Positions 17,130-25,611 of a stretch of 64,000 nt of DNA are shown piece after piece. Numbering within the stretch: position 1 is the stretch's first letter; each line of letters begins with the position of its first letter. The notes under the pieces are model-generated. The model was not told the DNA's origin. It worked only from the letters and a program-made list of their open reading frames with translations, and did not search any database. The stretch comes from Streptomyces olivaceus. GTDB taxonomy: Bacteria > Actinomycetota > Actinomycetes > Streptomycetales > Streptomycetaceae. The position numbers and the translations under genes are program-made. The stretch covers positions 267,206 to 331,205 of the forward strand of contig NZ_JOFH01000003.1 of assembly GCF_000721235.1 (NCBI RefSeq), written 5' to 3'.

Positions 17130-17813
17130 TCAGGGGGTGTCGGCGGCCGGGCCGGTCGCGGCGCGGGCCTGGGAGAGATAGTGGTACGCCGAGGCCCGGG
17201 AGATGCCGAGCCGGTTCGCGACGTGCTCGACCGAGCGGCGTACGGCGAACACGCCCCGTCCGTCCAGGTCGCGGAAGAGTTCCAGGCGCTGGGCCCGGTC
17301 CAGCGCGGCCCAGCTGGTGTCCCGGCGCAGCGGGTGGGCGTCCACGATGGCGTCGACCACCGCGTCGATGTCGTCGCCGAAGGTGGTGGCGGGCGGGTCG
17401 GCGGGCAGGCCCGCGGTGCCGGCGAGGGCGCCGAGCAGGGCGTGGGCCCGGTCGACGGCGGTGACGTCCAGGTTGACGCACAGGGCGCCGAAGACGGTCC
17501 CCGTGGAGTCGCGCAGCACCATCGTGGAGGACTTCAGGAGGGTTCCGTCGTCCGTGCGCGTGACGTAGTTCAGCTCGTCGCGGGCCTCGTCGCCGCGGGC
17601 CAGGACCCGCATGCCGATCTCGCTCATCGCCCCGCCCGCCGTCCGCCCGGTCACCGACCCCGCGACGGCCACGACCGACCGCTCCGGACGCCGGTAGTCG
17701 TGCAGGACCACCTCGCAGACCGGTCCGAACGTCGCGGCGACGCCGTCGACGACGGGGCGCAGCGCGGCGAGGACGGCGTCGCGTTCGGCGTCCGGTGCCG
17801 GTTCGTCGCTCAT
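17130..17813 (-). CDS. YheO/DauR-like transcriptional regulator (PAS_6 + HTH)
   Basis: 227 residues from the ATG at 17813, with a strong GAGGAGG site. The N-terminal domain (FGPVCEVVLHDYRRPERSVV through GTVFGALCVNLDVT) is a YheO-like PAS domain. The C-terminal HTH_22 part reads FAVRRSVEHVANRLGISRAS-AYHYLSQAR. Relatives such as DauR control amino-acid (for example D-arginine) catabolism. Here the partner is the PLP dehydratase gene immediately downstream. Repeated TCCAG half-sites upstream (17871-17895) could be its own operator. Function of the pair is inferred. Confidence 0.85.
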   Translation of the reverse strand: MSDEPAPDAERDAVLAALRPVVDGVAATFGPVCEVVLHDYRRPERSVVAVAGSVTGRTAGGAMSEIGMRVLARGDEARDELNYVTRTDDGTLLKSSTMVLRDSTGTVFGALCVNLDVTAVDRAHALLGALAGTAGLPADPPATTFGDDIDAVVDAIVDAHPLRRDTSWAALDRAQRLELFRDLDGRGVFAVRRSVEHVANRLGISRASAYHYLSQARAATGPAADTP

Positions 17814-17870
17814 CGGTGCGTCCTCCTCGCGGTCCTCGGGTGTCGCACTCCTCACTCTTCAGACTACACA

Positions 17871-17895
17871 TCCAGACACTGGACAGATAGTCCAG
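17871..17895. promoter_or_regulatory. Triple TCCAG/CTGGA half-sites upstream of the YheO-like regulator
   Basis: TCCAG-ACA-CTGGA (17871-17883) and CTGGAC-AGATA-GTCCAG (17879-17895) share their middle half-site. This gives two nested inverted repeats 58-82 bp upstream of the regulator start. The layout suits a dimeric repressor or activator. On the minus strand a TAGTCT hexamer just downstream could serve as -10. Confidence 0.4.
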
Positions 17896-17956
17896 GACCC
17901 TCGCACAGGACCACTGCCGCACCACCAGCACGGGCACGGGAGCCACGAGGCCCGGC

Positions 17957-18262
17957 CTACGGGCGCGGGTTGACGCGGCGCCAGGCGGGCCGGGCGTCCG
18001 CGCCCCGGCGGCCGGCCGCGGCGGCGCAGCGGGGGCAGACCCGGCGGACCGCGTCGGCCGCGCCACCCGACTCGGGCAGCACGTCGGTCCAGGCGACGGC
18101 CGCGAACCGGGACAGCCCCGAGCGGTGCAGCGAGAGTCCGCACACGGTCTCGTTCCGGCCCGGCTCCCACGCGTGCACCTCGCCCGCCGGCAGCCAGCGG
18201 TGGTCGTCCTCGTCCCACCAGCGGCCGGAGGCCGCCACGTCGTAGTGCCGCGTCCCGGCCAT
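17957..18262 (-). CDS. Small conserved hypothetical protein with Cys pairs
   Basis: 101 residues from an ATG with GAGGAG. Aromatic-rich N-terminus (HYDVAASGRWWDEDDHRWLP), a single TVCGLSLHRSGL, and a C-terminal VCPRCAAAAGRR. The spaced Cys, His and CPRC residues could bind zinc. I recognise the type as a Streptomyces conserved hypothetical but know no function. It ends with an Arg-rich tail. It stands alone between the regulator and phoD, reading leftward. No signal peptide or membrane span. Confidence 0.7.
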   Translation of the reverse strand: MAGTRHYDVAASGRWWDEDDHRWLPAGEVHAWEPGRNETVCGLSLHRSGLSRFAAVAWTDVLPESGGAADAVRRVCPRCAAAAGRRGADARPAWRRVNPRP

Positions 18263-18508
18263 CGGCTCCTCGCCCGCCTTCCGCTCCCCCTGCACCCGGC
18301 TCCCGGTGTCCGGTGCCCGTCCGTTGCGGGTGCCCCGGCGGGAGCGCGGCCACACGCGCGTACCGCCTCCTGTGTGATCATCCCGCAAGCCCTGCCTGTT
18401 TTACGGCTTTTGTCTGCTTAGCATGCGGGGTCCGCGCCTCGCGGCCCGGCGTCCGCGCGCGACAGGGCCCGGCACGGACCCGTCCCGCCCCGTACGAGAG
18501 GACAGCAG

Positions 18509-20173
18509 ATGGCGCCCACGGGCCGTCCCAGCGCACTGGCCGAGCACGCTTTCTCCCCGCACGACGCGGTGCTGGGCGCCGCCGCCCGCCACCTCGGCCG
18601 CCGGCGCTTCCTCACCGTGACCGCGGCCGCCGCGGCACTCGCCTTCACCACCAACCTGCCGGCCCGCGGCGCGGTCGCCGCCCCCCTGCGCGGCGCCGCC
18701 AGGATCGGCAAGGACCCCTTCACCCTCGGTGTCGCCTCGGGCGACCCGCTGCCGGACTCGGTACTGCTGTGGACCCGGCTCGCGCCCGAGCCGTTCCTGG
18801 AGGACGGCGGAATGGGCACGGAGCGGGTCGCGGTGGAGTGGGAGGTCGCCCTCGACGAGTACTTCGCCGCGGTCCTGTTCCGGGGCACGGCCGACGCCCA
18901 CGCCGAGTACGCCCACAGCGTCCACGTCGACGTCAAGGGCCTGACGCCCGGCACGGTCTACTACTACCGCTTCCGCACCGGCACCTGGATCAGCCCCACG
19001 GGCCGCACCCGCACCGCACCGCCGGCCGGCAGCGCGACATCGGCCCTGAAACTCGCCGCGGTCGCCTGCCAGGCCTACCAGGACGGCTACTACACCGTGC
19101 TCAGGCACGTCGCGCAGGACGACGTGGACGTGGTCCTCCACCTCGGCGACTACCTGTACGAGTACGCGGTGAACGCGGAGGGCGGGGAGCGGCACTACAC
19201 CGACCTCACCCTCCCCGACGTGTTCAACCGCGAGACCATGACGCTCGCGGACTACCGGCTGCGGTACGCCCTCTACAAGAGCGACGCCGACCTGCGGGCC
19301 GCGCACGCCGCCCATCCCTTCGTCGTCACCTGGGACGACCACGAGACGGAGAACAACTACGCGGGCGCCGACGCCGAGAACGACATCCCGCCCGAGGAGT
19401 TCCTGCTGCGCCGGGCCGCCGCCTACCGCGCGTACTGGGAGAACCAGCCGCTGCGCGCGGCACAGCTGCCGCAGGGACCGGACGCGCGGCTGTACCGCAG
19501 GCTGCACTGGGGCACGCTCGCCCAGTTCGACATCCTCGACACCCGCCAGTACCGCTCCGACCAGGCCTACGACGACCGGCCGCACGCCCCCGGGCCCGAG
19601 TCGGACGATCCGGCGCGCACCATGACCGGCGCGGAGCAGGAGCAGTGGCTGCTCGACGGCTGGAAGGGCTCGACCGCGCTGTGGAACGTGATGCCCCAGC
19701 AGGTCTGCTTCTCCCAGCGGAAGTTCGACACCACCGCCGACGCCGCGCTCTCGATGGACGCCTGGGACGGCTACCGGGCCTCGCGCGACCGGGTCGTCGC
19801 CGGGGCGAAGGCCGCCGGGGTCGACAACTGGCTGATCCTCACGGGTGACGTGCACGTGGGCTACGCGCTGGACGTCAAGGAGGACTTCGACGACCCGGCG
19901 TCCGCCACCGTCGGCACGGAGGTCACCTGCACGTCGGTGGCCAGCGGCCGGGACGGCGTGGAGAAGCCCGCCAACTGGGACCTGTACCTGCAGGCCAACC
20001 CGCACATGAAGTTCTACAACGGCAAGCGCGGCTACGTCCGCGCCGAGCTCGGCCGGTCGGCGGCCCACCTCGACTTCCGCACCGTCCCCGCCATCAGCAC
20101 GCCCGGTGCCGCCATCAGCACGGTCGCCTCCTTCGTCACCGAGGCGGGCGCGCCCGGACTGAAGCCCGCCTGA
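18509..20173 (+). CDS. phoD: Alkaline phosphatase/phosphodiesterase PhoD, Tat-exported
   Basis: 554 residues. The N-terminus carries a twin-arginine signal: LGRRRFLTVTAAAAALAFTT (about 28-47) ending ARGAVAA. PhoD motifs follow: VASGDPLPDSVLLWTRLAPE, DVVLHLGDYLYEYAV, VVTWDDHETENNYAG and ILTGDVHVGYAL. These supply Asp/His/Asn ligands for the Fe/Ca active site. The enzyme is secreted folded through Tat and releases phosphate from phosphodiesters or monoesters. AGAGGA precedes the ATG. The 246-bp upstream region has no clear GTTCACC PHO-box repeats. Length is normal for the family. Confidence 0.93.
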   Translation: MAPTGRPSALAEHAFSPHDAVLGAAARHLGRRRFLTVTAAAAALAFTTNLPARGAVAAPLRGAARIGKDPFTLGVASGDPLPDSVLLWTRLAPEPFLEDGGMGTERVAVEWEVALDEYFAAVLFRGTADAHAEYAHSVHVDVKGLTPGTVYYYRFRTGTWISPTGRTRTAPPAGSATSALKLAAVACQAYQDGYYTVLRHVAQDDVDVVLHLGDYLYEYAVNAEGGERHYTDLTLPDVFNRETMTLADYRLRYALYKSDADLRAAHAAHPFVVTWDDHETENNYAGADAENDIPPEEFLLRRAAAYRAYWENQPLRAAQLPQGPDARLYRRLHWGTLAQFDILDTRQYRSDQAYDDRPHAPGPESDDPARTMTGAEQEQWLLDGWKGSTALWNVMPQQVCFSQRKFDTTADAALSMDAWDGYRASRDRVVAGAKAAGVDNWLILTGDVHVGYALDVKEDFDDPASATVGTEVTCTSVASGRDGVEKPANWDLYLQANPHMKFYNGKRGYVRAELGRSAAHLDFRTVPAISTPGAAISTVASFVTEAGAPGLKPA

Positions 20174-20387
20174 CCGATGAGGGGGACCGGCCCCGCCGCA
20201 CCCGCGGGGACACGCCCGCGTACTGCACTTGGCACCCCCACGGTCCCCCATCGCGCGAATGAGAGCGGGGCCGGGCATCGGCCGGGGCCGTTCCGGCAAG
20301 GCCTGACACTTCGTCGCGGGCCCACCGCGTCCCGCGATCGCCCACCGAACCCGCTGTCCCGCACAGCTCTCCAAGGAGGCACATCGC

Positions 20388-21776
20388 ATGGTCGGCAGAC
20401 ACGCCGCGCGCAGCCGCCGCGCAGCCCTCACCGCGCTCGGCGCCCTGGTCCTGACCGCACTCCCCTCGGCCGCGTCGGCCGCGCCGCCGCCCGCCCCCGG
20501 GCCCCGTCCCGTCGTCCCCGTCGTCGCCGGCACCCCCGGCGCGGGTGCGGCGGCGCCGGCGCGGATGCTGCGGGCGATGGAGCGCGACCTGAAACTGGCG
20601 CCCGGTCAGGCGGCCGTCCGGCTGGCCAACGAGGCGGAGGCGGGCACCCGGGCGGGCCTGCTGCACAACACCCTCGGCGACCGCTTCGCCGGGGCGTGGG
20701 TGAGCGGGGCGACCTCGGCCGAGCTGACCGTCGCCACCACCGACGCGGCGGACACCGCGGCCATCGAGGCGCAGGGCGCGAAGGCGGCCGTCGTGGGCAT
20801 GGGCCTGGCCCAACTGCGCGCGGTCAAGGAGAAGCTGGACGCCGCGGCGGTGCGCACCGCGACCCGGCAGAGTCCGGTCTGGTACGTGGACGTGCCGAAC
20901 AACCGGGTGACGGTCCAGGCCACCAGCGAGTCCGCCGCGGCCCGCTTCACCGAGGCCGCGGGCCTGTCCGGCCAGGACGTGAGCGTGCGGATCTCGGCCG
21001 ACCAGCCGCGGGTGCTGGAGGACCTGGTGGGCGGCGACGCCTACTACATCAACGACGAGGCCCGCTGCTCCATCGGCTTCTCCGTCACCAAGGACGACCA
21101 GCAGGGCTTCGCCACGGCCGGGCACTGCGGCGACCCGGGCGCCACCACCACCGGGTACAACGAGGCCCCTCAGGGCACCTTCCAGGCCTCGACCTTCCCC
21201 GGCAAGGACATGGCCTGGGTGGGCGTCAACTCCGACTGGACCGCCACGCCGGACGTGAAGGCCGAGGGCGGCGAGAAGATCCAGGTCGCCGGGTCGGTGG
21301 AGGCGCTCGTGGGCGCCTCGGTCTGCCGTTCCGGCTCGACCACGGGGTGGCGCTGCGGCACGATCGAGCAGCACGACACGAGTGTCACCTACCCGGACGG
21401 CACGATCGACGGGGTGACCCGGACGACGGCGTGCGCCGAGGGCGGCGACTCCGGCGGCCCCTTCGTCTCGGGCACCCAGGCGCAGGGCACCACGTCCGGC
21501 GGCTCCGGCGACTGCACCAGCGGCGGGACCACCTTCTACCAGCCGGTCAACCCGCTGCTCAGCGACTTCGGCCTCACCCTGAAGACCACCTCCGCCGCGG
21601 CGGAGACGCCCGCGCCGCAGGACAACGCGGCGGCGGACGCGTGGGCCGCGGGCCGGGTCTACCAGGTCGGCGTCACGGTCTCCTACGACGGCGCGCGCTA
21701 CCGGTGCCTGCAGGGCCACCAGGCGCAGGGCGCCGGCTCCCCGGCGAGCACTCCGGCCCTGTGGCAGCGGGTCTGA
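20388..21776 (+). CDS. Secreted S1 protease (streptogrisin C-like) with C-terminal carbohydrate-binding module
   Basis: 462 residues. Sec signal (residues 1 to about 31, LTALGALVLTALPSAASAAP), then an alpha-lytic-type propeptide to about 215. The chymotrypsin-fold protease has catalytic His in FATAGHCGD, Asp in GKDMAWVGV and Ser in EGGDSGGPFVSGTQ. After a short Ala/Pro linker (AETPAPQDNAA), residues about 418-462 form a CBM5/12 chitin-binding module with WAAGRVYQVGVTVSYDG and CLQGHQ. This is the streptogrisin C plan. The product digests proteins while anchored to chitin. AAGGAGG precedes the ATG. Monocistronic, with a strong terminator downstream. Confidence 0.93.
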   Translation: MVGRHAARSRRAALTALGALVLTALPSAASAAPPPAPGPRPVVPVVAGTPGAGAAAPARMLRAMERDLKLAPGQAAVRLANEAEAGTRAGLLHNTLGDRFAGAWVSGATSAELTVATTDAADTAAIEAQGAKAAVVGMGLAQLRAVKEKLDAAAVRTATRQSPVWYVDVPNNRVTVQATSESAAARFTEAAGLSGQDVSVRISADQPRVLEDLVGGDAYYINDEARCSIGFSVTKDDQQGFATAGHCGDPGATTTGYNEAPQGTFQASTFPGKDMAWVGVNSDWTATPDVKAEGGEKIQVAGSVEALVGASVCRSGSTTGWRCGTIEQHDTSVTYPDGTIDGVTRTTACAEGGDSGGPFVSGTQAQGTTSGGSGDCTSGGTTFYQPVNPLLSDFGLTLKTTSAAAETPAPQDNAAADAWAAGRVYQVGVTVSYDGARYRCLQGHQAQGAGSPASTPALWQRV

Positions 21777-21850
21777 GAGAGCCCGGCCCGAGGCATCCGG
21801 TATGAGGGAGCCGGCCCCGGGGCGGGGATCCGACGCGCTGTCGGCCGCCC

Positions 21851-21901
21851 CCGGGCACGGTTCCGGCGCGGGGCCGCCCGTGCCCGGCGGGCCCGCGCCG
21901 G
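21851..21901. terminator. Convergent terminator with two mutually exclusive hairpins
   Basis: CCGGGCACGG (21851-21860) pairs perfectly with 21878-21887. CCGGCGCGGG (21863-21872) pairs perfectly with 21892-21901. The two 10-bp stems interleave, so only one can form at a time. The site lies between the stop of the protease gene and the stop of the leftward hydrolase gene and should act in both directions. Confidence 0.65.
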
Positions 21902-21931
21902 CCGCTGTCCGGCCGCGCCGCCGCCGGGGCG

Positions 21932-23005
21932 CTACTCGGCGAGCAACGCGTAGGCGGTGGCGATGAACGGGTCCCGGGCGCGGAAGCGCCGGCTGCACAC
22001 CGCGGCCAGCGCGGTGCCCGTGTCGGGCCTGAAGCCCAGGAACGCCTGCTGGCCCAGGGTGGCGCCGCTGTGGAAGTACATCGGCCCGCCGTCCGTGGGA
22101 TGCCGGAACCAGCCCACCGTGTGCACGTGCCGGTGCCCCAGTCCGCGCCGGAGCACCGGCACCCGCACCGCCCGCAGCGCGCCGGCGGCCGGCGAACGGG
22201 CCGGGTCCAGGTGGGCCTCCAGGAAGGTGAGCAGGTCGTACGGGGTGGACCGGACCGCCCCGGCCGCCTGGAAGCCACCCGCGTCGAAGGCCGGCACCGG
22301 TGTGCGGCCGTCCTTGCGGTGTCCGACGGCGTCGGTTCCGGGGCCCTCCGCGCGCAGCGCCGTACCGCTCAGGCCGAGCGCGCGCAGCACCTGGCCGTCG
22401 ACGAGGTCGTCCCAGGAGGTGCGGGTGGCCGCGGCGACCGCGTGGCCGAGCACGGAGACGCCGTAGTTGGAGTAGTGCCAGCGGGTGCCGGGCCGGTGGC
22501 GGGGGCGGTGGCGCAGGAAGGTGTCGGTCAGCCGCCCGGCCGGGTAGCGGGCGTAGGGGTTGGTGCGCCAGGCGGGCAGGCCCCGGCGCACGAAGTCGGC
22601 CGGGAGGGCCGGGAGTCCCGACGTGTGGGTGATGAGGTGGGCGAGCGTCACGGGGTCCCGGTCCGGCGGGCGGCCCGGGTCCAGGCAGGCGGCGGCCGGT
22701 TCGGCGCCGGTGAGCACACCGCGCCGGATCAGCCGCGTCAGCAGCAGCGCGGTGAACGTCTTGGACGCCGAGCCGATCTCGTAGCGCAGGTCCTCGCGGG
22801 GGACGTCGGGCGGCTTGGCGGTGCCGCCGCTGTGCACGGTGCGCCGGCCGTTCCGGGAGACGGCGAGGACGACGTCGGGGGCGTCGCAGGCGTCCGCCGC
22901 CTCGGCCAGCCGCGCGCGCAGGGCGGCCTCGTCGGCCGCCGCGGGGCGTACGGGGGTGTCCTCGCCGTCGGGTACGCCGGGCCACGGTGCGGGTCGGGCC
23001 GTCAT
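21932..23005 (-). CDS. Cytoplasmic serine hydrolase, beta-lactamase/DD-peptidase fold (last gene of peptide operon)
   Basis: 357 residues from an ATG overlapping the upstream gene by 4 bp. It carries the class C motifs: SxxK in EIGSASKTFTALLL, YxN in WHYSNYGVSVLGHA, and HSG in MYFHSGATLGQQ. LITHTSGLPALP is also typical. The catalytic serine is in GSASK. There is no signal peptide (it starts MTARPAPWPGVPDGEDT), so unlike penicillin-binding proteins it should work inside the cell. It is the fifth gene of a leftward operon headed by a 61-residue peptide. A role as leader peptidase, amidase or esterase on that peptide is plausible but unproven. Confidence 0.85.
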   Translation of the reverse strand: MTARPAPWPGVPDGEDTPVRPAAADEAALRARLAEAADACDAPDVVLAVSRNGRRTVHSGGTAKPPDVPREDLRYEIGSASKTFTALLLTRLIRRGVLTGAEPAAACLDPGRPPDRDPVTLAHLITHTSGLPALPADFVRRGLPAWRTNPYARYPAGRLTDTFLRHRPRHRPGTRWHYSNYGVSVLGHAVAAATRTSWDDLVDGQVLRALGLSGTALRAEGPGTDAVGHRKDGRTPVPAFDAGGFQAAGAVRSTPYDLLTFLEAHLDPARSPAAGALRAVRVPVLRRGLGHRHVHTVGWFRHPTDGGPMYFHSGATLGQQAFLGFRPDTGTALAAVCSRRFRARDPFIATAYALLAE

Positions 23006-23922
23006 GAGGCGGTGTGCGCCAGCTCGGACAGCGCGCGGGACGTGGCCAGCAGGGAGGCGAAGGCGGCGACCAGGGTCGGGTGGTAGACCAGGTCGAACAG
23101 CGTGCCGGGGTCGCCCTCCGGCATCGTGCGTACGGCGGGCATGGCGCCGTCCGGCTGCTGCGCGGCGGCGAAACCCCGCCAGGCGGCCTCGTCCAGGGTG
23201 GGCCGGGGCAGGCAGGCGTCCACGACGAGGAGTTCGCCGAGCAGGTCCCAGCGTTCGAGGTCCAGCCAGTCGTCGATCCAGACCGGCAGCCAGGTGGCGA
23301 GGTACTCCGCGAGGGCCGGCGGCAGTCCGCCCGGATTCTCGCCCCAGTCGGTGAGGTGGAAGACGGTGTGCGTGATGTCGTACGCCGTGTGGCCCTCGAC
23401 CGTCCACGGTTCGGGGGTGCCGGCCAGCCAGGTGGCGGGCACCAGGTCGGCCTCGGGCGGGCGGGCGCTCAGGCCGAAGCGGCGCTGGAAGGCGGACAGG
23501 CCGAGGCGCCGGGTCGGGGTCACCGGGAACCGCGCCCAGCTGTCCAGCCGGTGGTTGAGCAGCGTCGCGCGCTCCACCTCGGGCTGGCTGTAGCCCAGCT
23601 CCTTGAACGGCAGGTACGTCTCGAAGGGCACGGGCGAGAAGGGTTCGACGCGCTGGCCGCGTGCCAGCATGGCGCCGCCGTCCAGGGTCTCGCGCCAGGC
23701 GTGGTCGAGCAGTTGGCGGGCGAGCTGGGCCTGCCGGGAGCCGGCGACGCCCTCGCGGAAGAGTACCGCGCAGATGGAGGCGAGTTCGCCGACGGGTTTG
23801 AAGCGTTCCAGGAAGCCGGTCTCGGGGTCGACGTCCGGCTCCAGGCGGAAGCCGTCGCGGTGGGCCCACAGCCACTCCAGTGCGCCGGCCCCGACGCGGT
23901 GGATCAGGCGGGTGTCCGTCAT
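23002..23922 (-). CDS. Uncharacterised helical protein, paralogue A of the peptide operon
   Basis: 306 residues, no signal peptide or membrane span, predicted largely helical. It is clearly homologous to the product of the gene just upstream. Shared patterns are LEWLWAHRDGF, KPVGELASIC, PTRRLGL, TWLAGTPEPWT, ITHTVFHLTDWG and a C-terminal YHPTL. Conserved His, Asp and Trp in THTVFHLTDWG and YHPTL could form an active or metal site. I believe this is a DUF6895-type protein, but that is from memory and needs a profile search. Both ends overlap neighbouring genes by 4 bp, so it belongs to the peptide operon. Function unknown. Confidence 0.8.
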   Translation of the reverse strand: MTDTRLIHRVGAGALEWLWAHRDGFRLEPDVDPETGFLERFKPVGELASICAVLFREGVAGSRQAQLARQLLDHAWRETLDGGAMLARGQRVEPFSPVPFETYLPFKELGYSQPEVERATLLNHRLDSWARFPVTPTRRLGLSAFQRRFGLSARPPEADLVPATWLAGTPEPWTVEGHTAYDITHTVFHLTDWGENPGGLPPALAEYLATWLPVWIDDWLDLERWDLLGELLVVDACLPRPTLDEAAWRGFAAAQQPDGAMPAVRTMPEGDPGTLFDLVYHPTLVAAFASLLATSRALSELAHTAS

Positions 23923-24887
23923 CCCGGCACTCCTTGTCCGGCGTGCTGTCCGGCGTGCTGTCCGGCGTGGTCGGCGTCCCGCTGCCGGGCCGCCGTGAGG
24001 GCCGCCGCGAACACGGTCATCAGGGTGGAGTGGTAGCAGTCGGCGAAGTCGTAGGGGTCGGGGCCCGCGTCCGCCCCGGCGGCGTCCTGCGCGGCACCCT
24101 CCTCGGGGACGGCACCGGAGGAGTCCTGGGCGGTCGCCAGACGCTGCCAGGCGTCGTCGAGAACGGCCGGCTCGGGCGGGCGCGGCAGGCTGGCCGCCAC
24201 CGCCAGCAGCTCGCAGCTCAGGTCCCACATCCGGGCCTCCAGGCAGGTGTCGAGCCAGGGCGGCAGCCAGTGCGGCAGGTAGTCGGCGAGGCCGGGCGGC
24301 ACGCCCCGGGGGGCGAGCCCCCAGTCGGTGACGTGGAAGACGACGTGGGTGAGGGCGTACCCGGCCGCGCGCTCGAAGGTCCAGGGCTCGGGCAGGCCGC
24401 CCAGCCAGGTCCGGTCCAGGGCCTGCGCGGCGCTCCCGTGCGGGCGGATGCCGCTGTGCCGCTCGGCCTCCAGGACACCGAGCCGCCGCGTGGGGTACTG
24501 CTCGGTCAGCCGCCAGCCCCGGGTGCGGGCCACCACGGCGGCGGACGCCTCGTAGCCGGGGCTGCGGAATCCGGCCGAGGCGAAGGCGGCGTAGATCTCC
24601 AGCGGGTAGGTGGCGAACGGCTCCAGCGACTGCATCAGGCCGAAGAGCTCGCCCCGGTGGGTCTGCTGCCAGGCGAAGTCCAGCAGGTCGCGAGCGCGGG
24701 CGTGCAGCGGGCCGGCCGGCGGGGTGCACAGGGACACCGACGCGCAGACCCTGGTGAGTTCGCCGAGCGGCTTCCAGGTGCGGTTGACCTGTCCGTCGGC
24801 CGCCAGCGCGTCGTCGCCGAGCGCGAAGTCGTCGCGGTGCGCCCACACCCAGCCGAGGGCGGCCTCCCCGACTCCCTCGACGCTCAC
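23919..24887 (-). CDS. Uncharacterised helical protein, paralogue B of the peptide operon
   Basis: 322 residues from a GTG (24887) that overlaps the preceding stop; upstream in-frame sequence is that gene in another frame. Paralogue of the next gene: LGWVWAHRDDF, KPLGELTRVC, PTRRLGV, TWLGGLPEPWT, LTHVVFHVTDWG and YHSTL match in order across the full length. It ends with a Gly/Gln/His-rich tail made of a short repeat (AGQHAGQHAGQ). No export signal. The conserved THxVFHxTDWG and YHxTL motifs hint at a shared enzymatic or binding site, perhaps for the operon's peptide. Function unknown. Confidence 0.8.
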   Translation of the reverse strand: MSVEGVGEAALGWVWAHRDDFALGDDALAADGQVNRTWKPLGELTRVCASVSLCTPPAGPLHARARDLLDFAWQQTHRGELFGLMQSLEPFATYPLEIYAAFASAGFRSPGYEASAAVVARTRGWRLTEQYPTRRLGVLEAERHSGIRPHGSAAQALDRTWLGGLPEPWTFERAAGYALTHVVFHVTDWGLAPRGVPPGLADYLPHWLPPWLDTCLEARMWDLSCELLAVAASLPRPPEPAVLDDAWQRLATAQDSSGAVPEEGAAQDAAGADAGPDPYDFADCYHSTLMTVFAAALTAARQRDADHAGQHAGQHAGQGVPG

Positions 24888-25591
24888 AGCAGGACCGCGG
24901 CCGGCATCAGCCGCGCCGCCTCCAACTGCAGGACCACGCGCGGGTCCGAGCCGCCCATGAGGCGCACGAAGTCGAGACCGGCCTCCAGGCCGAGGGTGTC
25001 GGGCACCCCGTCCAGAAGGGTGAGCCAGCGTCCGGCACCGGCCGCCTGCTGCCAGTCGCGGCGGCGCACCGCCCGTACGAAGCCGCGGGCGACGTCGACC
25101 GGCCGGCGCCGTGCCGCGCGGGTCACCGCGCACTCCTCGCCGGGCAGCGCGAGCGGCGCGAGCACGGCGAGCTGGTGGGTCAGTGTCTGCCATCCGGCCG
25201 CGTCCAGCCAGTCGGCGCCGGGTTCGGCGGCCGGCTCGGCGGCATCGGGTCCGGTCAGGGGGTGTTCGAGCCGGCGCAGGGTGCGCGCCATGGCCCAGTG
25301 GCTCCACACGACGGCCGGGGCCGCGTCGGCGCGCGGCGGATGGGCCGCCACGGCGTCCTTGAACACGGCGAGTTGGCCGGGGGCGGGGGAAACGCGCAGC
25401 AGGACGCTGGGCAGCAGCGCGTCGGCGCCCAGCACTCGTACCGCCGCACGGGCGACGCCTTCGCCCGCGCCGCCTGCCGTCAGGGTGCTCCCCGCTCGCA
25501 CGTGGTCCCCGCTCCGAAGAGCGGAGACCACGTCGGAAGCGAGGTCCAGCACCGTGCCCTGCAGGAGGGCCGACGTGCTCGACTGCTCCAT
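24884..25591 (-). CDS. Uncharacterised protein, second gene of the peptide operon
   Basis: 235 residues from the ATG at 25591, 20 bp after the small-peptide stop. Ala/Leu-rich and probably helical, without signal or membrane segments. Visible features are VWSHWAMARTLRRLEHPL, WQTLTHQLAVLAPLAL and GFVRAVRRRDWQQA. I recognise no family. It is shorter than the two paralogues downstream and lacks their VFHxTDWG motif, although the WSHW and THQ segments are faintly reminiscent. The 4-bp overlap with the next gene and closeness to the peptide gene tie it to the same transcript. Confidence 0.72.
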   Translation of the reverse strand: MEQSSTSALLQGTVLDLASDVVSALRSGDHVRAGSTLTAGGAGEGVARAAVRVLGADALLPSVLLRVSPAPGQLAVFKDAVAAHPPRADAAPAVVWSHWAMARTLRRLEHPLTGPDAAEPAAEPGADWLDAAGWQTLTHQLAVLAPLALPGEECAVTRAARRRPVDVARGFVRAVRRRDWQQAAGAGRWLTLLDGVPDTLGLEAGLDFVRLMGGSDPRVVLQLEAARLMPAAVLL

Positions 25592-25611
25592 GTCACTCTC
25601 CCGTCGGTCCG

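Noticed and set aside
18380..18508. Possible PHO box upstream of phoD
   Set aside because: GTTTTACGGCT and TTTGTCTGCTT have 11-bp spacing but match GTTCACC poorly.
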